A stretch of DNA of 64,000 nucleotides, from the NCBI RefSeq assembly GCF_029958925.1, contig NZ_CP124616.1:3658001-3722000 (forward strand). The letters are read 5' to 3'. Origin of the DNA: Tropicibacter oceani. Its GTDB lineage: Bacteria; Pseudomonadota; Alphaproteobacteria; Rhodobacterales; Rhodobacteraceae. Below the pieces are notes generated by a model. The model saw only the letters and a list, made by a program, of their open reading frames with translations, did no database searches and was not told the origin of the DNA. Positions 9,901 to 17,454 of this stretch are shown here, piece by piece; within the stretch, counting starts at the first letter, position 1, and the number at the start of each line of letters is the position of its first letter. The position numbers and the translations under genes were made by a program.

Positions 9901-9966
9901 CTGCCAGACGTCGGCACGCATCAGCACCCGGGCACCTGCAAACGCTGCAACGACGCCCTGGGCTGA
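6955..9966 (+). CDS. ileS: Isoleucyl-tRNA synthetase
   Basis: A 1003-residue class I synthetase that charges tRNA-Ile. HIGH is at residues 68-71 within PYANGNLHIGHALNK, and KMSKS is at 683-687. The CP1 editing domain carries TTTPWTIPSNKA (the Thr-rich peptide). The C-terminal zinc-binding knuckle has Cys at 976, 979, 995 and 998. The ATG at 6955 is preceded by AGGAAAG. A stretch at about 7621-7740, inside the CP1 region, has about 50% GC and atypical codons compared with roughly 65% around it, but keeps the frame. A strong terminator follows the stop. Confidence 0.97.
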   Translation: MTDQTPDYKDTLNLPKTDFPMRAGLPKREPAWLERWEKIGVYDRLREKEGRPDFVLHDGPPYANGNLHIGHALNKVLKDMVVRSQQMMGHDARYIPGWDCHGLPIEWKIEEQYRQKGKNKDEVPVIDFRQECRKFAEGWIDVQREEFKRLGVTGNWPDPYLTMNFHAERVIAEEFQKFLMNGTLYQGSKPVMWSPVEKTALAEAEIEYHDHKSHTIWVPFKVVDVSENSIQHAMEVQFEGSDPIPGRQNAGNWDDVDMAKVRSEWVGTKVVIWTTTPWTIPSNKAVAYNPAISYGLYEITGRPEECWVRIGDRYLLADTLAEEVLGKARLEPTMFRRLRDVTADELASLTLAHPFRGLDGADGFWDYDVPMIDGDHVTDDAGTGFVHTAPSHGQDDYECFVARGWMDRMTHNVGEESEFLPHVPIFAGLQVFDRKGKEGKANAAVIDKLVEVGGLIARGRMTHSYPHSWRSKAPVIYRNTPQWFAAIDKPVGDGQDDYGTTIRQRALTSIDQLVKWTPQTGRNRLYSMIEARPDWVLSRQRAWGVPLTCFTKKGALPTDDDFLLRNTDVNARIAEAFEAEGADAWYKDGAKERFLGNIVNPDDYDQVFDILDVWFDSGSTHAFVLRDRPDGAMDGIADLYLEGTDQHRGWFHSSMLQACGTKGRAPYRGVLTHGFTLDEKGNKMSKSLGNTVSPDDVTKQYGADILRLWVAQSDYTADLRIGAEILKGVADSYRRLRNTMRYLLGAVAHYDDSQRVDPADMPELERYVLHRLAELDHVVRKGYAEYNFQGVFQQVFNFCTLELSAFYFDIRKDALYCDGDTARRRAARTVMDILFHRLTTWLAPILVFTMEEVWLERFPGESSSVHLIDIPDTPKDWLNEPLAAKWQMVRRARRAVTAALEVQRTDKVIGASLEAAPVVHVRDAEMLAALKSVPFEDICITSDVQLTGDPMPNEAFRMPEVEGVGVVFEKADGDKCQRCWKILPDVGTHQHPGTCKRCNDALG

Positions 9967-9989
9967 CCCCTACGCCCCTCTGGAACGGC

Positions 9990-10022
9990 AACGGCGCGGA
10001 ACACCAGTTCCGCGCCGTTTTC
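9990..10022 (+). terminator. Intrinsic terminator after ileS
   Basis: A perfect 13-bp stem (AACGGCGCGGAAC with GTTCCGCGCCGTT), an ACCA loop, and a run of Ts at the end. It starts 24 bases after the ileS stop codon. Confidence 0.85.
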
Positions 10023-10246
10023 GTGCGTACAGACGCACCCAGGCGGCAAACCGCCCCGTCCGGGCCGCCATGAAAGGCGCCCCGCGTCCAATGCCTGGGG
10101 GCCAGCTAAAACCGGGATTTCAAAAGCCACAGAGCCCCGACGCGCCGCGCCAAAACGCGAACCACGGATCAGGCCAAACCCATGTGACGGCAAGACGCAA
10201 AGGCGGTGGTCTTGATCTGGCAACTGACTGAGTTTTTGGGGAAAAG
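10023..10246. other. Gap between ileS terminator and tRNA-Glu, no gene seen
   Basis: The 224 bases between the terminator and the tRNA contain no open frame with a plausible start and ribosome site. Frames that cross it are high-GC shadows. On the minus strand this is the 3' trailer of tRNA-Glu. Confidence 0.5.
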
Positions 10247-10321
10247 TGGCAGCCCGTAGGGGAATCGAACCCCTCTTTCCAGGTTGAAAACCTGGCGTCC
10301 TAACCGATAGACGAACGGGCC
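10247..10321 (-). tRNA. tRNA-Glu (UUC)
   Basis: Read on the minus strand, it folds as a complete cloverleaf of 75 bases including an encoded CCA. The acceptor GGCCCGT pairs with ACGGGCT (first pair G-U), discriminator G. The anticodon stem CCAGG/CCTGG encloses loop TTTTCAA, so the anticodon is UUC. The T-arm is AGGGG-TTCGATT-CCCCT and the D-arm contains the GGTTAGGA segment. Confidence 0.97.
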
Positions 10322-10507
10322 ACTCTGTGTTTCCGCTGCTTCGGACCGTGTCCACCGCTGCGGCGTGAGGCGGTTTCTATGAAATGAACCACGCGCTTGC
10401 AAGCGGAAATTTCAACTTTTTCACCTTCCGGCAAAGTTTTTTCCGCAGCCGCGAATTTCTATTTTTTATCCCGCAAAATCAATCGGATAAAAATCACCCC
10501 CGCTGAC

Positions 10508-12253
10508 CTACCCGGCAGCAGGCGCCGCATCCTCCAGCCGAAGCTGAACCGAACGGCGCCCGCCCCATTCGTTTACCTCGAGTCGGCCCGCCAAATGGAA
10601 TCGCGCGCCGCCGTGATTCATCAACGCCGCCCCCATCGGCCCGTCAAAGGCGCCAAAGGCAATGCCTTCCAGCCGCCCGCCCAGACCGTCGTCACAGGCG
10701 ATTTTGAGATGCCCGGTACCGACCTGCCGCGCATAGGAAATCCGCGCGTCAGCAATGGCAAAGCGCGGCCCCGGCGCGCCCTGGCCAAACGGCCCCGCGC
10801 GCTCCAGGTTTTCGACCAAATCCAGGTTGGCCGCGCCGGGCATCAACATCCCGTCCAGCCGCAGGTCCGAGGGCCCGCCCTGCCCCGCGCCCTGCTTGGC
10901 CAGCATCTCGGACAGGCGCTCCATCGCGGCCTCCAGCTTGTCACGCGCGACCGTCAGACCGGCGGCCATCCGGTGGCCCCCGCCCTTGATCAACAGCCCC
11001 TCGGCCGCCAGCCTTTGTACCGATACCCCGAGGTCCACGCCTGAAACCGACCGGCCCGATCCCTTGCCCTCGTCGCCGTCCAGGCCGATCACCACCGCCG
11101 GGCGGTTTGTCAGCTCTTTCAGCCGCGATGCGACGATCCCGACAACACCGGGGTGCCAACCCTCGCCCGCCGCCCAGACCAGCGGCGCATCCAGCCCCCG
11201 GTCCTCGGCCTGCGCAAGGGCAGCGGCACGTACCGCCGCCTCGATATCCCGCCGTTCAGTGTTCAACTGGTCCAGCCGTTCGGCCATGGCCTGCGCTTCG
11301 TGCGGGTTGTCAGTGGCCAACAGCCGCGCGCCCAGATCGGCCTGCCCGATGCGCCCGCCCGCATTGACCCGCGGCCCCAGCACATAGCCCAGGTGATAGG
11401 ACGACGGCGCGGTATCCAGCTTGGCCACATCCGCCAGCGCCACCAGCCCGGGCCGCGCCCGCGCGCCCATCACCTTCAACCCCTGCTGCACAAGGGCCCG
11501 GTTGACCCCCTTCAAGGGCGCGACATCCGCAACCGTGGCCAGCGCCACCAGGTCCAGCAGCGCCATCAGGTCCGGCCCCTTGGCCCCCGCCTCGCGCAGC
11601 TGACGCCCCGCCTCGACCAGCATCAGGAACACCACGGCCGCCGCGCAAAGATGCGCAAGATCACCGGTTTCATCCTGCCGGTTGGGGTTCACCACCGCAT
11701 GACACTCGGGCAGGGTTTCCCCGCCCAGATGGTGGTCCAGGATCACCACGTCGGCCCCCTTGGCCGCAGCAATCGCCTCGTGCGACAGGGTTCCGCAATC
11801 GACACAGACGATCAGATCATGCGCCGCCGCCAGATCGCGCATTGCCGGTGCATTGGGGCCATAGCCCTCGTCGATCCGGTCCGGAACATACAGCGTGGCC
11901 CCCAGACCCATCTGCCGAAGCCAATGGATCAAAAGCGCCGCAGAACTGCCGCCATCCACGTCATAGTCAGCAAAAACCGCGATCTTCTGCCGGTGGCGCA
12001 GCGCCTCCAGAAACCGCGCCGCAGCCTTTTCCATGTCGCGCAGAGATCGCGGATCGGGCAGCAGATCGCGCAACTTCGGCTCCAGGTAGCCCGGCGCTTC
12101 CGCCGGCGTGACCCCAAGCCGCGCCAGAACCAACGCCAGTCCGCGCGGATAGCCGTGCGCCTGCACCAGAGCCTCGGACTGGCGCTCCACCTCGGACGTC
12201 GGACCGACCCAGCGTCGCCCGGTCAGACTGCTCTCAACGCCCAGATAGGCCAA
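10508..12253 (-). CDS. recJ: Single-stranded-DNA-specific exonuclease RecJ
   Basis: A DHH-family 5'-3' exonuclease acting in recombination and mismatch/base-excision repair. From the chosen start, ADYDVDGGSS is at residues 95-104 (metal ligands), LDHHLGG with the DHH at 173-175, and the DHHA1 signature GSGRS lies in the C-terminal half. The C-terminal OB-like domain completes a 581-residue protein, the normal length. I choose a TTG at 12253 because the family N-terminus begins near YLGVESSLTGRRW. The frame extends upstream to 12322 only through an intergenic palindromic repeat. AGGGGCG precedes this TTG. It lies downstream of glpX and is probably cotranscribed. Confidence 0.93.
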   Translation of the reverse strand: MAYLGVESSLTGRRWVGPTSEVERQSEALVQAHGYPRGLALVLARLGVTPAEAPGYLEPKLRDLLPDPRSLRDMEKAAARFLEALRHRQKIAVFADYDVDGGSSAALLIHWLRQMGLGATLYVPDRIDEGYGPNAPAMRDLAAAHDLIVCVDCGTLSHEAIAAAKGADVVILDHHLGGETLPECHAVVNPNRQDETGDLAHLCAAAVVFLMLVEAGRQLREAGAKGPDLMALLDLVALATVADVAPLKGVNRALVQQGLKVMGARARPGLVALADVAKLDTAPSSYHLGYVLGPRVNAGGRIGQADLGARLLATDNPHEAQAMAERLDQLNTERRDIEAAVRAAALAQAEDRGLDAPLVWAAGEGWHPGVVGIVASRLKELTNRPAVVIGLDGDEGKGSGRSVSGVDLGVSVQRLAAEGLLIKGGGHRMAAGLTVARDKLEAAMERLSEMLAKQGAGQGGPSDLRLDGMLMPGAANLDLVENLERAGPFGQGAPGPRFAIADARISYARQVGTGHLKIACDDGLGGRLEGIAFGAFDGPMGAALMNHGGARFHLAGRLEVNEWGGRRSVQLRLEDAAPAAG

Positions 12254-12257
12254 AGCC

Positions 12258-12341
12258 GCGCCCCTGCTTCTTCTTGGAAAAAATTCTCTGGGGGAGTCGT
12301 GCCAAAGGCACGGCGGGGGCAAAGCCCCCCTTCCCCGGCCC
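12258..12341 (-). repeat. Palindromic intergenic repeat between glpX and recJ
   Basis: Read on the minus strand, two adjacent hairpins (GGGGGGC-TTT-GCCCCC and CGTGCC-TTT-GGCACG) are followed by ACTCCCCCAGAGAA, an AT-rich TTTTTTCC and AAGAAGAAG. This composition matches a family of intergenic palindromic elements that I recall between genes of Rhodobacteraceae. It begins a few bases after the glpX stop and ends right before the recJ start, so it may be an mRNA-stability or attenuation element. Copy number cannot be seen in this window. Confidence 0.6.
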
Positions 12342-12346
12342 CCACA

Positions 12347-13312
12347 TCAGCTGGTGGGGTTGCGATAGCTCATCCGCCGCACCGACCCGGTCTTGGACCG
12401 CATCAGCAGCGTCTCGGTGGTCAGCCAACCAACCTCGCGGCGAATCCCCGGCAAAAGCGACCCGCCCGTGACGCCAGTGGCGGCAAAGATCACGTTGTCC
12501 GTGACCATCTCGTCGCGGGTATAGATCTTGTCCAGGTCTGTGATCCCGGCCTTGGCGGCGCGGCCCCGTTCGTCGTCGTTGCGGAACAGCAGGCGGCCAA
12601 AGATCTGACCGCCCATGCATTTCAGCGCCGCGGCCGCCAGAACGCCCTCGGGGGCGCCGCCCGAACCCATGTACATGTCGATACCGGTGATGTGCGGCTC
12701 GGCGCAATGCATGACACCCGCGACGTCGCCGTCGGTGATCAACCGGATGCCGGCGCCGGTGGCGCGCACTTCGGCGATCATCTCTTCGTGGCGTGGGCGT
12801 TCCAGGATGCAAACGGTGATGTCCGCAGTCGTGCAACCCTTGGCCTTTGCCAGCGCCTCGACGCGTTCCTTCGGGCTCATGTCCAGCGACACGACGCCCT
12901 CGGCAAAGCCCGGGCCGATGGCCAGCTTGTCCATATAGACGTCAGGCGCATGCAGCATGGTGCCGCGCGGGCCCATGGCGATCACCGTCAGCGCGTTGGG
13001 CATGTCCTTGGCGGTCAGGGTCGTGCCTTCCAGCGGGTCCAGCGCGATGTCGACGCCCGGGCCGTTGCCGTTGCCGACCTCTTCACCGATGTACAGCATC
13101 GGGGCCTCGTCGCGTTCACCTTCACCGATGACGACGACACCCTTGATGTCCAGCTGGTTCAGCTGATCGCGCATGGCGTTGACGGCGGCCTGGTCTGCGG
13201 CCTTTTCATCGCCGCGGCCGATCCAGTCTGCGCTGGCGATGGCGGCCTGTTCCGCCACCCGGGCAAGCCCGAGAGAAAGCATGCGGTCATTGAAATCGAT
13301 CGGGCTGGTCAT
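12347..13312 (-). CDS. glpX: Class II fructose-1,6-bisphosphatase (GlpX)
   Basis: A 321-residue enzyme converting fructose-1,6-bisphosphate to fructose-6-phosphate in gluconeogenesis or the Calvin cycle. IGEGERDEAPML at 62-73 and DPLEGTT at 92-98 are the lithium-sensitive-phosphatase metal-binding signatures. MGSGGAPEGVLAAAA further on is the family substrate-binding loop. The ATG at 13312 is preceded by AGGAAG. It lies between hom and recJ, all leftward; the hom-glpX-recJ order suggests one transcription unit. Confidence 0.95.
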   Translation of the reverse strand: MTSPIDFNDRMLSLGLARVAEQAAIASADWIGRGDEKAADQAAVNAMRDQLNQLDIKGVVVIGEGERDEAPMLYIGEEVGNGNGPGVDIALDPLEGTTLTAKDMPNALTVIAMGPRGTMLHAPDVYMDKLAIGPGFAEGVVSLDMSPKERVEALAKAKGCTTADITVCILERPRHEEMIAEVRATGAGIRLITDGDVAGVMHCAEPHITGIDMYMGSGGAPEGVLAAAALKCMGGQIFGRLLFRNDDERGRAAKAGITDLDKIYTRDEMVTDNVIFAATGVTGGSLLPGIRREVGWLTTETLLMRSKTGSVRRMSYRNPTS

Positions 13313-13416
13313 GGGAACATCTTCCTTGCGTGCAAATCCTTACCGGGGGTGTAGCCCGCAAGCCCCCCCAGCGGCAAGTCCCGCTGGCGCTAACGACGGC
13401 GGGCAAGACGCGAAAG

Positions 13417-14703
13417 TCAGACTTCCTCGATGCGCAGCGCCACCGGGTCCGAGGACAGAACCCCCGTCGATCCCATCCGCGTCAGCGCCTCGTCCAGGGT
13501 GGCGCGGGTTGTCTTGTGGGTGACGATCAGAACCGGCGCCGAATTGTCGACGTGGTCGTACTGGCGCATCCGGTAGATCGAAACCCCCGCTTCGCCCAGA
13601 ACCGTGGCCACCTTTGCCAGCGCGCCGGGTTTGTCCATCAGCGCCATGCGCAGGTAATAGGCCGCCGGGGCCGCCGCCCGCGCCGAGGTGCTTTTGACCA
13701 GCGTCGTGGCAGGTTGCCCGAACGTCGTCATGCGCAGCCCGCGCGCGATGTCCATGACATCGCCCATCACGGCACTGGCGGTCGGGCCTTCGCCCGCACC
13801 GGCGCCGCGCAGCACCACCTGGCCCACCTGGTCGCCTTCGACGACGACCATGTTGGTGCCGCCCTCAAGCTGGCCCAGCGGCGAATTGGCCGGCACCAGG
13901 CAGGGCGCCATCGACTGTTCCAGCCCGCGGCCGGTCATCCGGGCGACGCCCAGCAGCTTGATCCGATAGCCCATGTCGGCGGCCTGGCGGATATCTTCCA
14001 GCGCCACACGCTGGATACCCTCCAGCTCGACCCCGTCGAAATCGACCTGCGTGCCAAAGGCAATGGCCGACAGCAGCGACAGCTTGTGCCCGGCGTCGAT
14101 GCCGCCCACGTCCAGGTTGGGATCGGCTTCAAGATAGCCCAGCTTGTCGGCTTCGGCGAAAAGCGCCTCGTAGCCCTGCCCGGTCGCTTCCATCCGCGTC
14201 AGGATGTAGTTGCAGGTGCCGTTCATCACGCCCATCACGCGCTTGATCTCGTTGCCGGCCAAGCCTTCGGTCAGGGATTTGATGATCGGGATGCCGCCCG
14301 CGACCGCCGCCTCAAAGCGCAGCACGCAGCCATTGGCCTCGGCCAGTTCGGCCAGCGCCTGCCCGTGGTGGGCCAACAGCGCCTTGTTCGCGGTGACAAC
14401 GTCCTTGCCGGCCTTCAGCGCCGCTTCGGTCGCGGCCTTGGCCGGGCCATCGCTGCCGCCCATGAGTTCGATGAACACATCCACGTCGTCGCGTTTGGCC
14501 AGGGCGACGGGATCGTCTTCCCAGGCGTAGCTGTCCAGCGGCACACCGCGGTCCTTGTCCCGGTTGCGCGCCGACACGGCGGTGATTTCCACCATACGCC
14601 CCGACCGCGCGGACAAAAGCGCCGCCTTCTGGCGCACGATCTTCACGACCCCCGCGCCGACAGTTCCAAGACCGGCGATACCAAGACGGAGAGGACTGGA
14701 CAT
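13417..14703 (-). CDS. hom: Homoserine dehydrogenase
   Basis: A 428-residue enzyme reducing aspartate semialdehyde to homoserine for Thr, Met and Ile synthesis. The NAD(P) loop GLGTVG is at 11-16 and the catalytic domain contains GTCNYILTRM and the AxADKLGYxEADP segment. An ACT domain for allosteric (Thr) control occupies the last ~80 residues (AYYLRMALMDKPGALA). The start is the ATG at 14703 preceded by AGGAGCC; the frame extends 40 residues further upstream but without family similarity. First gene of the leftward hom-glpX-recJ run. Confidence 0.95.
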   Translation of the reverse strand: MSSPLRLGIAGLGTVGAGVVKIVRQKAALLSARSGRMVEITAVSARNRDKDRGVPLDSYAWEDDPVALAKRDDVDVFIELMGGSDGPAKAATEAALKAGKDVVTANKALLAHHGQALAELAEANGCVLRFEAAVAGGIPIIKSLTEGLAGNEIKRVMGVMNGTCNYILTRMEATGQGYEALFAEADKLGYLEADPNLDVGGIDAGHKLSLLSAIAFGTQVDFDGVELEGIQRVALEDIRQAADMGYRIKLLGVARMTGRGLEQSMAPCLVPANSPLGQLEGGTNMVVVEGDQVGQVVLRGAGAGEGPTASAVMGDVMDIARGLRMTTFGQPATTLVKSTSARAAAPAAYYLRMALMDKPGALAKVATVLGEAGVSIYRMRQYDHVDNSAPVLIVTHKTTRATLDEALTRMGSTGVLSSDPVALRIEEV

Positions 14704-14926
14704 GAAGGAAGGCTCCTGAACGTGATGAAATGTTGCGCTCCGGTTAGCGCCAAGCGCGTCCGGGTGCAACGGGGGCTGGGGCCGCACCGGCAATTGTTTC
14801 GGCCCGTGTCGGCCCCGCATCAAGATTCACGCAACTTTAACGGTAGCTTTGCGCAGGGATTGCGCAGGCATGAAAGGCTTGTCCTTGCCGAATTGATGGC
14901 AAGATAGGACAAAAGGATTTTTCCAG
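14704..14926. other. Divergent intergenic region hom/cupin, no gene seen
   Basis: These 223 bases separate the divergent hom and cupin genes and must hold both promoters. The last 60 bases before the cupin start are AT-richer than average. I see no convincing dyad or small ORF. Confidence 0.4.
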
Positions 14927-15355
14927 ATGGCATTCAACCCCAACCAATCCACCCTTGCAGGCTGCATGCAGGAACTGCGCGACATCCAGAAGGAATTCGG
15001 GCTGGACACCGGGCGCATCCTGACATCGCGCGATCCGGTGATCCGCAAACTGGCCTATGACCAGCTGAACGTCTCGAACGTGCCGGACGGCTTCACCAAG
15101 ACCCGGCTGCCGGTCTTCTTTTCTGACCCGACGACGCTTTACATCTCGGCCGGGGCGCCGGGCGTCAAGGTGCCCCGCCACAGCCACGACGAAGGCGATG
15201 GCATCCGCTTCATGATCAGCGGCTCGATCCACTACAAGGACATGGAACTGACCCAGGGCGACTGGATGTTCGTCCCCGCCAAGGCCGATTACGAATTCGA
15301 GGTCGGCCCGATGGGCGCTGTCATGTGTTATTGCTACAGCTGCTGCTGCGCCTAG
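14927..15355 (+). CDS. Cupin-domain protein with Cys-rich C-terminus
   Basis: A 142-residue protein. The cupin metal-binding motif 1 is visible as PRHSHDEGDGIRFMISG (two His and an acidic residue), and motif 2 follows around GDWMFVPAKADYEF. The N-terminal ~45 residues are helical and outside the barrel. The last nine residues before the terminal Ala contain five cysteines (MCYCYSCCC), an unusual tail that could bind metal, form disulfides or be lipidated. Substrate and function are unknown. It stands alone between hom (divergent) and the lipoprotein gene (convergent). Confidence 0.75.
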   Translation: MAFNPNQSTLAGCMQELRDIQKEFGLDTGRILTSRDPVIRKLAYDQLNVSNVPDGFTKTRLPVFFSDPTTLYISAGAPGVKVPRHSHDEGDGIRFMISGSIHYKDMELTQGDWMFVPAKADYEFEVGPMGAVMCYCYSCCCA

Positions 15356-15403
15356 GCACCCGCCACAACCCACGGCCGCGCCCGCAGGACCTGCCGGGCG
15401 CGG

Positions 15404-15745
15404 TCACTCGGCCGCGCGCAGCGTCGCCGCCTTTTGCCGCAAACGCGCCACCCGGTCCGACAAAGCGGCGGGGGTGGCACGCATCCGGCGCAACCGGTCG
15501 GCCCGCGCCTGAAGCCCCGACACCCGCCCCTGCACCTGCCCCAGGACCGCAAGCGTGGCGCGCGGTTCGGGATTGGCCAAGAGGCCGTCCAGCGGCACCA
15601 GCGCCGGATAGGGCGCCTGTTCGATCCCCGGCGTCTGCACCGCGTCCAGTTCGGGAAACTGCGCACAGCCCGACAGGCCGATCAGCAGACCGGTCATCAG
15701 GATCATCGCGCCGGGACGCAGGGGGCCACGCAAGGGGTTTGCCAT
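15404..15745 (-). CDS. Small predicted lipoprotein
   Basis: A 113-residue protein whose N-terminus is a lipoprotein signal peptide: basic start, hydrophobic ILMTGLLIGL and lipobox LSGC. Lipidation would fall about 20 residues before the PELDAV segment. The mature part is short, with a helical Arg/Ala-rich C-terminal half (likely coiled coil). The start at 15745 follows GAGAGAG and places the signal peptide at the N-terminus; the longer frame to 15826 would run through the TetR operator. Not otherwise recognised. Divergent from the TetR gene, with a shared 20-bp palindrome between them. Confidence 0.7.
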   Translation of the reverse strand: MANPLRGPLRPGAMILMTGLLIGLSGCAQFPELDAVQTPGIEQAPYPALVPLDGLLANPEPRATLAVLGQVQGRVSGLQARADRLRRMRATPAALSDRVARLRQKAATLRAAE

Positions 15746-15792
15746 GTCTCTCTCTTGCCGCACTCTGGCGGTGCACGCAAGACGCCCGCTTG

Positions 15793-15812
15793 ATCTGAAC
15801 ATCTGTTCAGAT
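15793..15812. promoter_or_regulatory. Perfect 20-bp palindrome, probable TetR operator
   Basis: The sequence ATCTGAACATCTGTTCAGAT has two perfect 9-base inverted arms around TC. It lies 12 bases before the TetR start codon and 47 bases before the divergent lipoprotein start. Size, symmetry and position fit autoregulation by the adjacent TetR protein. Confidence 0.75.
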
Positions 15813-15824
15813 ACACCTTGAGGC

Positions 15825-16412
15825 ATGGCACGAACCCAAGGCAGTCATTCCCAGATCACCGGCCCGCGCGTGCGCGAGGCCGCCTTGAAGCTGTTTGCCA
15901 AACACGGCTTTGCCGCCGTTTCCATGCGCCAGATCGCCACCGAGGTCGGGGTACAGGCGGGCGCCCTGTACAATTACACCCCCGACAAGCAGGCGCTGTT
16001 GTTTTCCCTGATGAAGGGGCACATGGACGAATTGCTGGAGGCCTGGACCAGCCTGGCCCAGACCGGCACGCCATTGGAACGGCTGGAACGCTTTGTCCTT
16101 TTTCACATCCGCTTTCATCTGGCGCGGCCAGAAGCGGTGTTCATTTCCTACATGGAATTGCGCAACCTCGACCGCCCGAACTTCGAGGTGATCGAGGGGC
16201 TGCGCCGCGATTATGAAAACGCGCTCGAGGATATCTTGCGCGCCGGCCGCGCCGAAGGGCTGTTCGACGTTGCCGATTCCAAGATCGCCACGCTGGCGGT
16301 GATCGCCATGCTGACCGGCGTCACCACATGGTATCGCAGCGGCGGGCGCCTGTCCGAGGACGAGGTCGCCCGGAACTACTGGGACATGGTGCGCAAGGCC
16401 GTCAGCGCCTGA
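15825..16412 (+). CDS. TetR/AcrR-family transcriptional regulator
   Basis: A 195-residue repressor. The N-terminal helix-turn-helix (about residues 15-60) contains the TetR pattern AALKLFAKHGFAAVSMRQIA followed by GVQAGALYNY. The C-terminal ligand/dimer domain includes AMLTGVTTWYRSGG near residue 165, typical of the TetR_C_41 type often linked to acyl-CoA or fatty-acid genes. The palindrome at 15793-15812 directly upstream is its likely binding site, implying control of itself and of the divergent lipoprotein. Ligand unknown. Confidence 0.9.
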   Translation: MARTQGSHSQITGPRVREAALKLFAKHGFAAVSMRQIATEVGVQAGALYNYTPDKQALLFSLMKGHMDELLEAWTSLAQTGTPLERLERFVLFHIRFHLARPEAVFISYMELRNLDRPNFEVIEGLRRDYENALEDILRAGRAEGLFDVADSKIATLAVIAMLTGVTTWYRSGGRLSEDEVARNYWDMVRKAVSA

Positions 16413-16442
16413 CGGCCCGCACCCGCACCCACGCGGCGCCCC

Positions 16443-16856
16443 CTAGCGTTTCGCCTGGATCGATTCGAGGTATTCGACCAGCGCCACCAGTTTGCGCGGG
16501 GTCGGTGTCTGGATGCCGTCGCCGGAATCAAAGGGCACCAGGTCGCCTTCGAGCAAGGCGCCGAATTCCGGCATTCCCGGCCCCGACATGTCCGACCGCG
16601 CATAGCCATCGACCAGCGACATGACCCGCGCGCGCGGAAAGCTGCCCTTGTTGCGGATTTCGATCAGCGTCAGGTCCTTGGGCGGCTTGGCCATCGACCG
16701 GGCCAGTTCCCCGTTGCCCTTGGCGTCTGCCCCGTGACACACGGCGCAGTTTTCCATGAACAGGGCGCGGCCATCCTGCGGGCCGGGCATTTCGGCCCCC
16801 TGCTGGCAGGCCCCAAGGGCGGTCAGCCCGGCGAATGCAATCGCGATTTTACGCAT
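16443..16856 (-). CDS. Cytochrome c lipoprotein
   Basis: A 137-residue c-type cytochrome. The signal peptide ends in LGAC, a lipobox, so the protein is probably membrane-anchored on the periplasmic side. The haem site is CAVCH at about residues 38-42, and the distal Met is likely in GPGMPEFG. It is a paralogue of the gene immediately upstream (16914-17306), with the same C-terminal pattern (LVALVEYLE vs LVELVDYLE). An electron-transfer role is certain by class; the partner is not identifiable here. Confidence 0.88.
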   Translation of the reverse strand: MRKIAIAFAGLTALGACQQGAEMPGPQDGRALFMENCAVCHGADAKGNGELARSMAKPPKDLTLIEIRNKGSFPRARVMSLVDGYARSDMSGPGMPEFGALLEGDLVPFDSGDGIQTPTPRKLVALVEYLESIQAKR

Positions 16857-16913
16857 GACGTTCCTCTGTCTCTTTGCGCCCTAGGTGACAAGAGCACCGC
16901 GCCCTTGCAAGCG

Positions 16914-17306
16914 CTATTGCTGAAGGTGTTCGAGATAATCGACCAGTTCGACCAACGCGCGCGGCGTGCTGACCACCTGCCCCGAAGGCGAGACCCAGTC
17001 GATCTGCTGGCCTTCCAGAACCGGGCCGAATTCCGGCATCAGCCCCTGGTGATAGCGCCCCGGATACCCGTAGATCTGCGTCATGACCGCCTCGTAGGGA
17101 AAGACCCCGCCGTTGCTTTCGCGCAGCATCGACAGATCTGCGACAGCGATCGGCAGCTCGGCGGCCATGGGCCCATCGCCCAGCCCGCGCTCGCCATGGC
17201 ATTTCACGCAATAGCCATCGTACAGCGCCCGGCCACTGACCGGATCGTCCGGCTGCGGATTGCAGCCTGCCGCCAAGGCCAGAAGGGCCATCGAGATGCG
17301 AACCAT
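16914..17306 (-). CDS. Cytochrome c lipoprotein (tandem paralogue)
   Basis: A 130-residue monohaem cytochrome. The N-terminal signal peptide carries lipobox AAGC; haem attachment is CVKCH at about residues 33-37 and the axial Met is probably in GLMPEFGP. Gene order and spacing (57 bases) to the second cytochrome suggest a bicistronic operon. About 75 bases upstream of its start is an FNR/Dnr-like dyad, suggesting oxygen- or NO-responsive expression. Confidence 0.88.
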   Translation of the reverse strand: MVRISMALLALAAGCNPQPDDPVSGRALYDGYCVKCHGERGLGDGPMAAELPIAVADLSMLRESNGGVFPYEAVMTQIYGYPGRYHQGLMPEFGPVLEGQQIDWVSPSGQVVSTPRALVELVDYLEHLQQ

Positions 17307-17380
17307 TGTCCTGCTCCGATTTTTTTGTTCTGCTCTTTTTTCTTACGGTACCATATTGCCGCAAAAGCGCAAAGCGGCCC

Positions 17381-17394
17381 ATGATCTGCATCAT
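17381..17394. promoter_or_regulatory. FNR/Dnr-like dyad (ATGAT-N4-ATCAT)
   Basis: ATGATCTGCATCAT matches the FNR/Dnr consensus TTGAT-N4-ATCAA at four of five bases in each half. It lies between the divergent cytochrome pair and the thioesterase gene, about 75 bases from the cytochrome start and 60 from the thioesterase start. Confidence 0.45.
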
Positions 17395-17454
17395 TCGCAG
17401 GTGACAGCGGGGCGCGGCGGCCCCATCGTGCCATCGCAAACGGAAGGGACACAG

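Noticed and set aside
6838-9927. A 1029-residue open frame antisense to ileS
   Set aside because: It lies wholly opposite a clear ileS gene, has the His/Gln/Arg/Gly-rich composition of reverse high-GC codons, no recognisable domain and no ribosome site.
13370-13389. Hairpin CCAGCGG-N6-CCGCTGG between hom and glpX as a terminator
   Set aside because: Stem is short with no T-run, and hom and glpX run in the same direction with a good ribosome site for glpX, so an operon is more likely.
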